The translations under genes and the position numbers were made by a program. The notes under the pieces are model-generated. The model did no database searches. It was not told the DNA's origin and was given only the letters and a program-made list of their open reading frames with translations. From positions 1-64,000 of the forward strand of contig JABSPM010000009.1 of assembly GCA_013215095.1 (NCBI GenBank): a DNA stretch of 64,000 nucleotides, given 5' to 3'. Shown one piece after another: positions 19,635 through 29,666 of the stretch. The stretch is from Flavobacteriaceae bacterium. GTDB taxonomy: Bacteria > Bacteroidota > Bacteroidia > Flavobacteriales > Flavobacteriaceae. Every line of letters starts with the position of its first letter. Position 1 is the first letter of the stretch.

Positions 19635-20178
19635 TTTCTATACGATAACTAATATACATGTAAGAATCTCTATTGGCGCCTCTCATATAATTAGGATGCC
19701 ATTGTTTTAAACTCGTGGTAATCTCAAATAATTGTTGTAAAAGTTCTGGGTCAAATTGTTTCGGATTAAGATCTAGATCATTTTCATGAATGACATAAGC
19801 ACCTGCTTCACCTTTGCAATTCACTAAAAATCGAAAGTTCAGATAACCAGAATCTGTGTAATTCCGATTTTGATATTGAGATAGGACTTCTTTACGTAAA
19901 CCATTCTTGCCATCAATATAACGAGTAATACTATTTTCAGTGTATCCCTTTGCGTAGTTGTAATAGTCAACTATATAGCTACTGTCACAAATAGAGAACC
20001 CTTTTGTAAGTTGAGCCGTTTTTAAATCTATATATGCTACACGTTTGGTAAATTGATTTTTAGACGCTACGTCTAAAGTATTTTTTTTATAATGTGCATA
20101 GCCGTATAGTCCAAACATAATAATTGTAAAACCTAAAACGATGCCGAGAATTATCTTTTTTATATTGATTTTAGACAT
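19606..20178 (-). CDS. Membrane-anchored protein of unknown function, TonB-C-like tail
   Basis: The 190-aa product has one N-terminal membrane segment (IILGIVLGFTIIMFGLYGYA, about 9-28) and a soluble domain exposed to the periplasm. The part YLNFRFLVNCKGEAGAYVI followed by ITTSLKQWHPNYMRGANRDSYMYISY and ENGEIIEILP recalls the C-terminal domain of TonB/TolA-like proteins, but the match is weak and no TonB box is seen. It precedes the TPR lipoprotein, overlapping it by 29 bp. Function unknown. Confidence 0.7.
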   Translation of the reverse strand: MSKINIKKIILGIVLGFTIIMFGLYGYAHYKKNTLDVASKNQFTKRVAYIDLKTAQLTKGFSICDSSYIVDYYNYAKGYTENSITRYIDGKNGLRKEVLSQYQNRNYTDSGYLNFRFLVNCKGEAGAYVIHENDLDLNPKQFDPELLQQLFEITTSLKQWHPNYMRGANRDSYMYISYRIENGEIIEILP

Positions 20179-20191
20179 AATTTAAATGTAA

Positions 20192-20224
20192 ACAAAAAAT
20201 CCTGCAAATGATGCAGGATTTTTA
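20192..20224. terminator. Intrinsic terminator of aspS, bidirectional
   Basis: AATCCTGCA pairs with TGCAGGATT around AATGA, flanked by an A-run on the left and a T-run on the right. On the minus strand it lies 28 bp after the aspS stop. Confidence 0.8.
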
Positions 20225-20251
20225 CAAACAACAGTAATAACTGTATGAATG

Positions 20252-22003
20252 TTATTTTAAATTGAGTTTTAAACTCAGTTCATTTAATTGAGCATCATCA
20301 ATTGCAGCAGGGGCGTCAATCATTACATCGCGTCCTGAATTGTTTTTAGGAAAGGCGATAAAATCTCTAATGGTTTCTTGTCCACCTAAAATAGCTACCA
20401 ATCTATCCAATCCAAATGCTAGTCCACCGTGAGGCGGTGCACCATATTCAAAGGCATCCATTAAGAATCCAAACTGCGCTTTAGCTTCTTCCGCAGTAAA
20501 TCCTAAGTGTTTAAACATGATAGCCTGTGTTTCTTTATCGTGAATACGAATAGATCCACCACCAATTTCATTTCCGTTTAAAACCAAATCATAAGCGTTG
20601 GCTTTTACGGCCCCTGGTGTAGTGTCTAGTAATTCTATTTGACCTGGTTTTGGCGAGGTAAATGGATGGTGCATAGCGTGGTAATGCCCAGTTTCTTCGT
20701 CGAGTTCTAATAATGGAAAATCAACAACCCAAAGCGGTGCGAATTCATCTGATTTGCGAAGATCAAGGCGTTCTGCTATTTCCATACGTAAGGCACTTAA
20801 TTGTGGTCTTACCTTATTGGTGTCTCCAGAAAGTACACAAATCAAATCACCTGCTTTCGCCCCAGTAGCTTCTGCCCATTTTGCCAAATCATCTTGGTCA
20901 TAGAATTTGTCTACTGAAGATTTGAATGTGCCATCAGCGTTGCATTTTACGTATACCATTCCTAGAGCGCCAACTTGTGGACGCTTTACCCAATCTATAA
21001 GTTTGTCAATGTCTTTTCGGGTATAAGAAGCTCCTCCAGGAACCGCGATACCAACAACTAATTCTGCACTGTTAAATACTTTGAAATCTTTGTGTTGTGC
21101 GACTTCGTTTAATTCTCCGAATTCCATTCCAAAACGAATATCTGGTTTGTCATTACCGTATAAACGCATGGCATCGTCAAAACGCATTCTCGGAAATTTG
21201 TCAACCTCTACACCATTAATTTCTTTTAATAGATGACGTGTTAAACCTTCAAAAATATTTAGGATATCTTCTTGCTCTACAAAAGCCATTTCGCAGTCTA
21301 TTTGTGTGAATTCTGGCTGTCTGTCTGCACGCAAATCTTCGTCTCTAAAACACTTTACAATTTGGAAATATTTATCCATACCTCCAACCATAAGCAATTG
21401 CTTAAAGGTTTGTGGCGATTGCGGTAACGCATAAAATTGTCCCTCGTTCATGCGTGAAGGTACTACGAAATCACGTGCCCCCTCGGGAGTAGATTTAATT
21501 AAATAAGGAGTTTCTACTTCAATAAAATCTTTTTGAGATAAGTAGTTTCTAACCTCTTGAGTCACTTTATGTCTAAATATTAAGCTGTCCTTTACAGGAT
21601 TACGTCTGATATCTAAATAACGATATTGCATGCGCAATTCTTCGCCGCCATCCGTTGTATCTTCAATAGTAAACGGAGGGAGCTTAGCCGTGTTAAGAAT
21701 AATTAATTCTGAAACTAAGAGTTCAATATCACCAGTAGGTAAATTGGGGTTTTTTGAATCACGTTCAATCACAGTACCTCGAACTTGAATCACAAATTCA
21801 CGACCTAAAGTTTTTGCTTTATTCATGATGTCTTTTGGTGTACGCTCTTCATCAAAAATCAATTGGGTAATACCGTAACGATCTCTAAGATCTACCCAGA
21901 TCATAAATCCTTTGTCTCTAGATTTTTGAACCCAACCAGATAGTGTTACACTTTCATTAATATTGTTGGCTCTTAATTGGCCATTATTATGACTTCTGTA
22001 CAT
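20252..22003 (-). CDS. aspS: Aspartyl-tRNA synthetase
   Basis: The 583-aa class II aminoacyl-tRNA synthetase has an N-terminal OB-fold anticodon domain ([26 protein letters not shown]), motif 2 with [23 protein letters not shown], the bacterial GAD insertion, and motif 3 [16 protein letters not shown]. The flipping loop and [11 protein letters not shown] are intact. It charges tRNA-Asp. A good promoter is seen just upstream and a terminator just downstream, so it is transcribed alone. Confidence 0.97.
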   Translation of the reverse strand: MYRSHNNGQLRANNINESVTLSGWVQKSRDKGFMIWVDLRDRYGITQLIFDEERTPKDIMNKAKTLGREFVIQVRGTVIERDSKNPNLPTGDIELLVSELIILNTAKLPPFTIEDTTDGGEELRMQYRYLDIRRNPVKDSLIFRHKVTQEVRNYLSQKDFIEVETPYLIKSTPEGARDFVVPSRMNEGQFYALPQSPQTFKQLLMVGGMDKYFQIVKCFRDEDLRADRQPEFTQIDCEMAFVEQEDILNIFEGLTRHLLKEINGVEVDKFPRMRFDDAMRLYGNDKPDIRFGMEFGELNEVAQHKDFKVFNSAELVVGIAVPGGASYTRKDIDKLIDWVKRPQVGALGMVYVKCNADGTFKSSVDKFYDQDDLAKWAEATGAKAGDLICVLSGDTNKVRPQLSALRMEIAERLDLRKSDEFAPLWVVDFPLLELDEETGHYHAMHHPFTSPKPGQIELLDTTPGAVKANAYDLVLNGNEIGGGSIRIHDKETQAIMFKHLGFTAEEAKAQFGFLMDAFEYGAPPHGGLAFGLDRLVAILGGQETIRDFIAFPKNNSGRDVMIDAPAAIDDAQLNELSLKLNLK

Positions 22004-22022
22004 GCTTAAAAAATTTGATGTG

Positions 22023-22051
22023 CAAATTTAGTAAGTTATAGGTGTAATCAA
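22023..22051 (-). promoter_or_regulatory. Promoter of aspS (TTG - 18 - TAAATTTG)
   Basis: Read on the minus strand, TTG at 22051-22049 is followed after 18 bases by TAAATTTG at 22030-22023. This is close to the Bacteroidota consensus, and the aspS ATG begins 20 bp after the -7 box. Confidence 0.65.
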
Positions 22052-22153
22052 TATTTTTTTAAAGAAGATTCTTTTAAATCAAGAATTTTTTTTTGATAAA
22101 ATCTCATTAATATAACTTATTTTATAGTGTTTATTTTATTTTTATATTAAAAT

Positions 22154-22188
22154 TTTGTTAATATGTTAACTATGAAATTGTATATTTG
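22154..22188 (+). promoter_or_regulatory. Promoter of the second TonB-receptor gene
   Basis: TTTG at 22154-22157 and TATATTTG at 22181-22188 are separated by 23 bases. The -7 box overlaps a possible TTG start at 22186, which is therefore not the real start; the ATG at 22210 is. Confidence 0.65.
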
Positions 22189-22209
22189 ACAATAATTAAA
22201 ACGAAAGCT

Positions 22210-24864
22210 ATGATGAACAAACACTTTTTTAAAACATTATTTTACATATTTCTAATAGCGCCATTTTTTGCGTTCTCGCAAGGTGTTGTTACAGGAACTG
22301 TCTATGAAGCAAGTACTGGAAGTCCCTTGGCTGGTGCTAATGTTGTTGTTAAAGGAACGACAACAGGGGCGATTACGGATTTTGATGGTAAATTCACTTT
22401 AAATGTAGAAGTTTTCCCTGTAGTTGTAGTTGTTACATCGGTGGGTTTTTCCAACCAAGAAATCACAGTAACATCAGCGGGGAATATTCAGGTTTCAATG
22501 CAAGATGGTGTGGAACTAGATGCTATTATTTTAACAGGGAATAGAAATAAACCTAGAACGATTTTAGATTCTCCTGTACCTATAGATAATATTGGTGTAG
22601 CAGAATTGCAATCCACAGGTCAGCCTACTGTTGATAAAATGTTGACCTATAAGGTGCCTTCATTTAACTCTTCAAACCAAACTATTTCTGATGCAACCGC
22701 TCATTTTGATCCTGCAGATTTAAGAGGGTTAGGGCCAAGTAGGACATTGGTATTAGTTAATGGTAAACGAAAAAATCAAAGTGCATTGGTTTATATCAAT
22801 GATACTCCAGGAAAGGGAGAGGTTGGCGTAGATTTAAAGAGTATTCCTTCGGCAGCTATAGAACGAATAGAAGTTTTGAGAGACGGTGCGTCTGCACAAT
22901 ATGGTTCTGATGCTATTGCAGGTGTTATTAATATGATTTTAAAGAAGGATGTTGAGTATACTGTGGTCAATGTTAATTCTGGAATTACAACTGAAGGTGA
23001 TGGTTTTAATCTTGGTGCCAATTTAAACACGGCCATAAAGGCTGGAGAAAATGGGGGATATATAAATTTTACGGCCGCTTATTATCAACAAGAAGAAACA
23101 AATAGAGCAGGAGAACCTGGAGGAGATGGTTTGTTTGGTGTTATTTTTGACGATGAGGATATCTTAAACGGAAACACACCTTGGTTACAAGAAAATCCAG
23201 ATTTAGGAATGACTATTGGGCAACCTGAATTGAAAAAAATGGATGTATTTATCAATGCAAGTGTGCCATTTAAAAGTGGAAATGGTGAGTTTTATGGTTT
23301 TGGAGGTTTAACCCATAGAAAAGGAAAAAGTTTTGCTTTGTACAGAACGCCTTATTGGGTAGAAGATCCTTATAATCTTTTGCATGAAGAAGGTACAGAA
23401 TATCAAGGGTTTCAGCCAACTTTTGAAACAGACATTAGAGATAATAATATAACGCTGGGTTCGAAATGGAAAATGTATGGATTTGATGTGGATTTAAGTG
23501 GAACTTTTGGAAGAAATGCGGTGGATTATGAAGTTAATAATACTTTGAATCCAGATTTAGGTGCAAATAGTCCAACCTCATTTGATGTTGGCGCCTATAG
23601 ATTTAGTAATGCACTTGCAAACTTAGATGTGTCTAGAAATTTAGATCAAGTAAGTATTGCTTTTGGAGCTGAAATTAGAAAAGAGAGATTTAGGTCTATT
23701 GCAGGAGAACCAGCATCTTATTTTGGTGGTGGAGCACAGTCTTTTCCAGGGCTACAGCCAAGAGACGAAGTGAACGCTGATAGGGATAACTTGGGTGTAT
23801 ATGCAGATTTGGAATGGGAGCCTACCGATAAAATTTTAATTGGTGGTGCAATCCGTTATGAGGATTTTAGTGATTTTGGGGATAACACTTCTTGGAAAAT
23901 TAATGGACGATATACATTAGGTGAGGACAAAGGGGCTGTAAGGGCAACCTATAGTACAGGATTTAGAGCGCCTTCGTTACATCAAATATATTTAAGTAAT
24001 ATTCAGACCTTAGTTTCTGGAGGAACTGTATCTAATCAAGGAACCTTTAGTAACGTAGACCCTGTTATAAGAGATGGGCTAGGAGTCCCACAGTTGACGG
24101 CAGAAACTTCTAATAATATTTCTGCAGGTGTTACGTTTAAGCCAATGCCTAAATTGTCTTTTTCATTGGATTTGTATAATGTAAAAGTAGATAATAGAGT
24201 CTTATTTACTGGTGAAATTGGATATATAGATGGTGAAGTTGGAAATCCACAAAATCCTGTAGAACAAATTTTGGAAGACAATTCAATTACCAGTTTGAAA
24301 TTCTTTGTAAATGCTGTAAATACGAGTACAACTGGAGCTGATTTTGTAGTGAGTTACTCTAATATTGCATTGGGCGAAGGTAAGCTAACTGCAACATTAG
24401 CAGCTAATTATAATAAAACAAAAATTGATGGAAAAATCGATACACCAGATTTGCTAGAAGAAAATGGTTATGAGATTTTTAATAGAAAAGAACAGTCTAG
24501 AATTATCTCTGCAAGACCGAAGTCTAAGGTGTTAATTGGATTAAATTATGACCTTGATAAATGGAATATAGGACTAAATAATACTTATTTTGGAGAAGTT
24601 ACTTGGCAACATGCAACAGATGCAAGTAAGGATCAAACCTTTAAAGGTAAGGTCATTACAGATGTGTTTGTGAACTATGATTTTTCAGAGCGTTTTAGTG
24701 CTAGAGTTTCTGCAAATAACCTATTAAATGTTTATCCAGATGAGATTGATACCAAAGGTGATTTTGTTACAGATCTTGGAGGGCGTTTTAAATACCCTTG
24801 GGAGGTAAATCAGTTTGGATTTAATGGTACTGTCATAAATGCTGGATTAACTTATAAGTTTTAA
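22210..24864 (+). CDS. TonB-dependent outer-membrane receptor
   Basis: The product is 884 aa from the ATG at 22210; a second ATG follows at 22213, and an upstream TTG at 22186 falls inside the promoter. The signal peptide ends FFAFSQ. Residues about 25-105 are a carboxypeptidase-D regulatory domain (SPLAGANVVVKGTTTGAITD). The plug at about 110-245 contains RTLVLVNGKRKNQSA, AAIERIEVLRDGASAQYGSD and AIAGVINMILKK, followed by a barrel ending in NAGLTYKF. The GSDAIAGVIN-type plug is that of stand-alone receptors rather than SusC, and no SusD gene is adjacent. The substrate is unknown. The gene ends in a strong terminator. Confidence 0.9.
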   Translation: MMNKHFFKTLFYIFLIAPFFAFSQGVVTGTVYEASTGSPLAGANVVVKGTTTGAITDFDGKFTLNVEVFPVVVVVTSVGFSNQEITVTSAGNIQVSMQDGVELDAIILTGNRNKPRTILDSPVPIDNIGVAELQSTGQPTVDKMLTYKVPSFNSSNQTISDATAHFDPADLRGLGPSRTLVLVNGKRKNQSALVYINDTPGKGEVGVDLKSIPSAAIERIEVLRDGASAQYGSDAIAGVINMILKKDVEYTVVNVNSGITTEGDGFNLGANLNTAIKAGENGGYINFTAAYYQQEETNRAGEPGGDGLFGVIFDDEDILNGNTPWLQENPDLGMTIGQPELKKMDVFINASVPFKSGNGEFYGFGGLTHRKGKSFALYRTPYWVEDPYNLLHEEGTEYQGFQPTFETDIRDNNITLGSKWKMYGFDVDLSGTFGRNAVDYEVNNTLNPDLGANSPTSFDVGAYRFSNALANLDVSRNLDQVSIAFGAEIRKERFRSIAGEPASYFGGGAQSFPGLQPRDEVNADRDNLGVYADLEWEPTDKILIGGAIRYEDFSDFGDNTSWKINGRYTLGEDKGAVRATYSTGFRAPSLHQIYLSNIQTLVSGGTVSNQGTFSNVDPVIRDGLGVPQLTAETSNNISAGVTFKPMPKLSFSLDLYNVKVDNRVLFTGEIGYIDGEVGNPQNPVEQILEDNSITSLKFFVNAVNTSTTGADFVVSYSNIALGEGKLTATLAANYNKTKIDGKIDTPDLLEENGYEIFNRKEQSRIISARPKSKVLIGLNYDLDKWNIGLNNTYFGEVTWQHATDASKDQTFKGKVITDVFVNYDFSERFSARVSANNLLNVYPDEIDTKGDFVTDLGGRFKYPWEVNQFGFNGTVINAGLTYKF

Positions 24865-24895
24865 TAAACGAAAACACGAATCATGTAAGCAAATA

Positions 24896-24931
24896 AAAGC
24901 GCCTTAACAGATGGTTAAGGCGCTTTTATTT
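24896..24931. terminator. Bidirectional intrinsic terminator
   Basis: AAAAGCGCCTTAAC pairs with GTTAAGGCGCTTTT around AGATG. It separates the TonB-receptor gene on plus from the RND pump gene on minus. Confidence 0.85.
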
Positions 24932-24967
24932 TAGTTATATTATGTTTTATGTGTAATGGATAGCAAT

Positions 24968-27900
24968 TTATTCTACAGCAGGTTTTTGAGATGATGATGT
25001 GTTTCGTTTTAACCACATTTTAAATCTTGTGCTTAAGTAGAATAGGATTGGCACTACAATTAAAGTTAAAAAGGTTGCAATGAATAGTCCATAAATTACC
25101 GACCAAGCTAGAGGTCCCCAAAATATAACGTTATCTCCGCCCATGTAAATATTTGGATTTAAATCACTCATTAAGGTGAAAAAGTTAATATTTAATCCTA
25201 TGGCTAATGGAATTAGACCAAGAATAGTTGTAATTGCAGTAAGTAGTACGGGACGTAAACGTGCTTTTCCTCCTTTCACTATGGCATTGTGTAAAATATT
25301 ATGACTCACAAACTGGTTTTCAGGAATATTGTGTTCTATTTTTTTCCTGTCAATTAATAATTGTGTGTAATCTAAAAGTACCACACCATTATTTACAACA
25401 ATACCAGCAAGTGATATAATACCCATCATAGTCATCATAATAACGAAAGGCGCTCCTGTAATGACCAAGCCTCCAAACACTCCGATGAAACTTAAAAAGA
25501 CTGCTAGCATTATAATTCCAGGTTTAGATACTGAGTTAAACTGAAAAATTAAAATAAAGAAAATTAAACTCAACCCAGTAAGTAAGGCTCCTGTCAAGAA
25601 TGCCATTTGCTTGTTTTGCTCTTCAATTTGTCCTGTATAGTCAATTTTTACATCAGAAGGTAAGGTCCTAAAGGTCTTCATCTCATTTTGTATCTGTTTT
25701 ACAATAGCTCCAGCATCCGTGTGTCCTGGTGCTAATGCTGAATATAGTGTTACAACACGCTTGGTGTCTTTATGTTTAATGGCGCTAAATCCAGAATTGT
25801 TAGTTGCACTTGCTAATGCCGAAATAGGAATGGCTTTAGTTTGCCCTTTATTGTTTTTAAATGTGATGGGTTGATTAAACAAGGCGCTTCTATTATATCT
25901 GTTTTCTTTATTAAAACGCACATAGATATCAAAGTCATCGCCATTTTTTTTGTAAACTCCAGCTTTGTTCCCAAAAATAGAGTTACGTAATTGAGAGCCA
26001 ACCTGTGCCGTTACCACGCCAAGTTCTCCAGCTTTTTTGCGGTCTACAATGACTTGCATTGATGGTTTGTCTTTGTTGACATCAATTTTAAGCTCGTCTA
26101 TTCCTCCAATATTTTTTTGATTGATGAAATTTCTCATGTCTTCTGCAATGGCAATTAATTCGTTGTAATCATTGCCCTCAATTTCTATATTAATGGGATG
26201 ACCAGCTGGTGGTCCATTGGCGTCTTTCTCAACAGTAATCAATAGCCCAGGGTAAATGCCAACGACAGCTTCTTGTACTTTTTGGCGCATGATTTCGCTA
26301 TCTTCCCCACGGCGATATTTGTACTCTCGCATAGACGCTGTAATCTTTCCTTTGTGCGGAAGTTCTGCAGAAGAGCCACCATCAGTTTGTGGATTTCCAG
26401 CTCCAGCACCTACTTGAGATACTGCGCTTTCTACCATAAAATTATAATCGCCATCGGTATATTGTGGAGCATTCAAGACCTCAAAAACACGCTTTTCAAT
26501 GTCTTTTGTAATGGCATTGGTTTTTTCAATATCCGTGCCTTGAGGGTATTCTATGTAAACAATAATTTGGTTGGGTTTATTGTCTGGGAAGAATTCAATT
26601 TTTGTTCGTTTAGAGGAAATGGACTCATCAAATCCAACAAAAGAGAGTATGAGTAGAATGAATGTTCCAATAATAATAATTCCTGGTCGCCAACCTTTTA
26701 AAGCTGTTTTAAGAATTTTTTCATAGAAATTTTCAAGACGAACTAAGGCACCATTTTGAAACGCATTTGCCCAATTTCTTAAAAATAATCTATAAACCCA
26801 TAGCATAATTGCTGTAAATATCATTAAGGTTCCTATGCTCTTGTAGGTGCTTCCTAAAAAGAAGATCAATACACCTATAATACCCATTACAGAAGTAATC
26901 GTTATAATTTGCTTCAAAGGCATGTCTTTATCTTCAGTGGTCATAAATTTTGAGACGAGAACCGAATTGAAAAAGATGGCAACAAATAATGACGATCCAA
27001 GTACAGTAGATAAGGTAATTGGAAGGAGTTTCATAAACTCTCCCATCACCCCTGGCCATAGTCCTAATGGTACAAAGGCTGCAACTGTTGTTAGTGTAGA
27101 AATAATAATAGGAAAGGCAATTTCTCCGATACCTTTTTTGGCGGCTTCTATTCTTGGCATGCCTTCTTCATCAATAAGACGATAAACATTTTCAACAACT
27201 ACAATACCGTTATCCACAAGCATACCTAGACCCATAACAAGACCAAAGAGAATCATTACATTAAGCGTGTATCCTAAGGCGTTAAGTATCATTAATGACA
27301 TAAACATGGACATTGGGATGGCAAAACCAACGAAAATTGCATTTTTGAACCCTAAGAAAAACATTAATACCGTAACGACTAAGATGACACCAAAAATGAT
27401 GTTGTTAACCAAATCATCTACTTGACTAATTGTTTTTGGAGATTGGTCGTTAGTAATAGTAACATCTAAATCTTTTGGGAATATGTTTGCTTTGGCTTCA
27501 GATACAATGTGTTGTGCTTTGTTGGCGGCTTCTACCATGTTACTGCCTGCACGTTTCTTTACATCTATCATTACAACCGTGTTTCCGTTTTCTCGGGCAT
27601 AGGTTGTTTTGTCTTTTTCTTTAAAAGAAACGGTGGCGATATCTTTTAGGTAAATGGGACTGTTGTTGTCTGACTTTACGACAAAGTTTTCTAAATCTGA
27701 GGGGTTTTCTATTTCTCCTAGCATTCTAATTGTGCGTCGTTGTCCGCTAGTGATAAGATTGCCTGCAGACATCGTAACATTGCCGCCACTGATGGCGTCC
27801 GTAATGTTTTTAAAACTTACCTCAGCAGCCATCATCTTATAAATATCTACAGCGACTTCAACTTCACGGTTTTGAGCACCACGAATGTCAGCTTGTTTGA

Positions 27901-28456
27901 TTTCGGGCAGATTTTCAATTTCATCTTGAAGGTATTCTGCAAAATCTTTTAAGCGTTGTACAGTATAATCACCAGAAATGTTAATGTTTAATATTGGCAT
28001 TTCTTCAGACATGCTTAACGCAAAAACATTAGGCTCTACTTTTGCATCGTTAAATGTTGGCCAATCTTCGGATGAGGTTTTGGCATCTATCTCATCTTTT
28101 ACCTTTTGCTTGGCTTGGTCAACAGTAATATTTTCGTCAAATTCTACAATAACTATAGAATAGTCTTCTTGTGAAGTGGAAATAATTTCTACAACATTAC
28201 TTACTGTTTTGAGCTTATCCTCTAAAGGGTCTGTAATTAATTTTTCTATATCTTCTGCTGTATTTCCTGGAAATAATGAGCTAATGTAAATTTTGGTGTC
28301 ATTAATTTCTGGGAAATTTTCTCTCGGCATGCTGTAGAAGGCTTTAATTCCTAAGAATAGAATTAAAGCGATCAAAACATATATTGTGGTAGAATTGTTA
28401 ATTGCCCACGTAGAGGATTTAAATTCCTTATGTACCTTTTTTTGATCTTTAGTCAT
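24968..28456 (-). CDS. RND efflux pump inner-membrane subunit
   Basis: The 1162-aa transporter has the RND layout: a first membrane helix (STTIYVLIALILFLGIKAFY, about 20-40), a periplasmic porter domain beginning YISSLFPGNTAEDIEKLITDP, a helix bundle with GLGMLVDNGIVVVENVYRL, a second porter domain, and a second bundle with GIVVNNGVVLLDYTQLL. In the proton-relay helix one Asp is followed by Asn rather than by the second Asp of AcrB. It pumps out a hydrophobic or amphiphilic substrate using proton-motive force. It lies at the end of a tetR-tolC-MFP-RND operon with 7 bp to the MFP gene; the neighbours supply the rest of the tripartite pump. Confidence 0.93.
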   Translation of the reverse strand: MTKDQKKVHKEFKSSTWAINNSTTIYVLIALILFLGIKAFYSMPRENFPEINDTKIYISSLFPGNTAEDIEKLITDPLEDKLKTVSNVVEIISTSQEDYSIVIVEFDENITVDQAKQKVKDEIDAKTSSEDWPTFNDAKVEPNVFALSMSEEMPILNINISGDYTVQRLKDFAEYLQDEIENLPEIKQADIRGAQNREVEVAVDIYKMMAAEVSFKNITDAISGGNVTMSAGNLITSGQRRTIRMLGEIENPSDLENFVVKSDNNSPIYLKDIATVSFKEKDKTTYARENGNTVVMIDVKKRAGSNMVEAANKAQHIVSEAKANIFPKDLDVTITNDQSPKTISQVDDLVNNIIFGVILVVTVLMFFLGFKNAIFVGFAIPMSMFMSLMILNALGYTLNVMILFGLVMGLGMLVDNGIVVVENVYRLIDEEGMPRIEAAKKGIGEIAFPIIISTLTTVAAFVPLGLWPGVMGEFMKLLPITLSTVLGSSLFVAIFFNSVLVSKFMTTEDKDMPLKQIITITSVMGIIGVLIFFLGSTYKSIGTLMIFTAIMLWVYRLFLRNWANAFQNGALVRLENFYEKILKTALKGWRPGIIIIGTFILLILSFVGFDESISSKRTKIEFFPDNKPNQIIVYIEYPQGTDIEKTNAITKDIEKRVFEVLNAPQYTDGDYNFMVESAVSQVGAGAGNPQTDGGSSAELPHKGKITASMREYKYRRGEDSEIMRQKVQEAVVGIYPGLLITVEKDANGPPAGHPINIEIEGNDYNELIAIAEDMRNFINQKNIGGIDELKIDVNKDKPSMQVIVDRKKAGELGVVTAQVGSQLRNSIFGNKAGVYKKNGDDFDIYVRFNKENRYNRSALFNQPITFKNNKGQTKAIPISALASATNNSGFSAIKHKDTKRVVTLYSALAPGHTDAGAIVKQIQNEMKTFRTLPSDVKIDYTGQIEEQNKQMAFLTGALLTGLSLIFFILIFQFNSVSKPGIIMLAVFLSFIGVFGGLVITGAPFVIMMTMMGIISLAGIVVNNGVVLLDYTQLLIDRKKIEHNIPENQFVSHNILHNAIVKGGKARLRPVLLTAITTILGLIPLAIGLNINFFTLMSDLNPNIYMGGDNVIFWGPLAWSVIYGLFIATFLTLIVVPILFYLSTRFKMWLKRNTSSSQKPAVE

Positions 28457-28463
28457 GTCTCGG

Positions 28464-29633
28464 TTAGTTTTGTGTTACAATCTCTACTTCTTGATCTGCT
28501 TTTACGCTTCTTGCGCCTTCTTCAATGATTTGCATGTTTGGAGAAATACCTTCGGTAACTTCAATACTATCGCCTTGTGATTTACCAGTCTCAATAATAA
28601 TTCGTTTTGTGATACCAATATTATCTTTGATGTCTTCAACACTATAGACATACTGTTGACCTTTAGCATTTTCAGAAATGACACTTTGAGGTATTAAGAT
28701 TGCTTTCTCATTCGTGTAATCGTTAATTTTTATTTTAGCAGTAAGATTAGGTTTGATGGTTTTGTCCTTATTGGGTATTGCAACTTCTATTTTGAAGGTG
28801 CGATTAGATGGGTTAATAAAACTACCAGCTTGTCTAATCGAAGTATTATACGTTTTTCCTAAAATAGGAAATTCTACAATAACGTTCTTTCCTTTGGTTA
28901 CAGCATTAATGTAGGTTTCTGGGACATCGGTTTCAATGTACATATTGTTGAGGTTTACAATGCGAAATAGTTGAGATGCACCAGCAGCTACAACAGTTCC
29001 TGGGTCTGTAATTATATCGTCAATAGTGCCGTTAAATGGCGCTTTTATAATGGTCTTTCCAATTTGACTGTTTAGGCTTTCAACGGCTTTTTGTTGCGAC
29101 TCATAATTGGATTTTGCTTGCAAAAATTGAATTTCGCTTCCAATTTTTTGTTGCCACAAACGCTCTTGACGTTCAAATGTTGTTTTTGCCAAATTGGCTT
29201 GTATTTTGAGCTGGGCGAGTTGCTGACTTAAGCCGCCATCATCAATTTTACCTAAGGTCTGTCCCTTTTTGACATGTTGTCCCTCTTTGACATAAATATG
29301 AGTTAAAATGCCGTTGTATTCAGGTGTAATTACAATATTTTGTTTAGTAGATACATTGCCTTGTAATTCTAGATAATGATCGAAATGCTGTGGTGTGACT
29401 TTAAACGTTGTAATCTGTGACCACTTTTTGTTCGTGTCTAAGGTGTTAATCTTGTCATTTAAAAGCTGTAATTGCGTTGCTAGTGTCGCTTGTTGGGTTT
29501 CTAAAGCTACTTTTTTCTCTTGAATCTGTTTCAAATCGCCTGTTGCAATGATAGCTTCAACAGAAGTCTCGTTATCACTTCCACAAGAGACAAGACTTAA
29601 TGTTAATACAAATAGTGAAAATAGGTTTTTCAT
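28464..29633 (-). CDS. RND efflux membrane-fusion (adaptor) lipoprotein
   Basis: The 389-aa protein starts MKNLFSLFVLTLSLVSCGSD with lipobox LVSC, so it is anchored by lipid. A coiled coil at about 35-70 and again at about 135-195 forms the hairpin. A biotinyl-lipoyl-like domain has TPEYNGILTHIYVKEGQHVK and IIKAPFNGTIDDIITDPGTV, followed by beta-barrel and membrane-proximal domains. It joins the RND subunit to the TolC-like channel. It sits between these two genes in the operon. Confidence 0.92.
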   Translation of the reverse strand: MKNLFSLFVLTLSLVSCGSDNETSVEAIIATGDLKQIQEKKVALETQQATLATQLQLLNDKINTLDTNKKWSQITTFKVTPQHFDHYLELQGNVSTKQNIVITPEYNGILTHIYVKEGQHVKKGQTLGKIDDGGLSQQLAQLKIQANLAKTTFERQERLWQQKIGSEIQFLQAKSNYESQQKAVESLNSQIGKTIIKAPFNGTIDDIITDPGTVVAAGASQLFRIVNLNNMYIETDVPETYINAVTKGKNVIVEFPILGKTYNTSIRQAGSFINPSNRTFKIEVAIPNKDKTIKPNLTAKIKINDYTNEKAILIPQSVISENAKGQQYVYSVEDIKDNIGITKRIIIETGKSQGDSIEVTEGISPNMQIIEEGARSVKADQEVEIVTQN

Positions 29634-29666
29634 GATATAAGGATTATATTTTTGTGCTTTGATTAA

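Noticed and set aside
22186-22209. TTG start that would extend the TonB receptor by eight residues
   Set aside because: It overlaps the -7 promoter box at 22181-22188, and the ATG at 22210 gives a better signal peptide.
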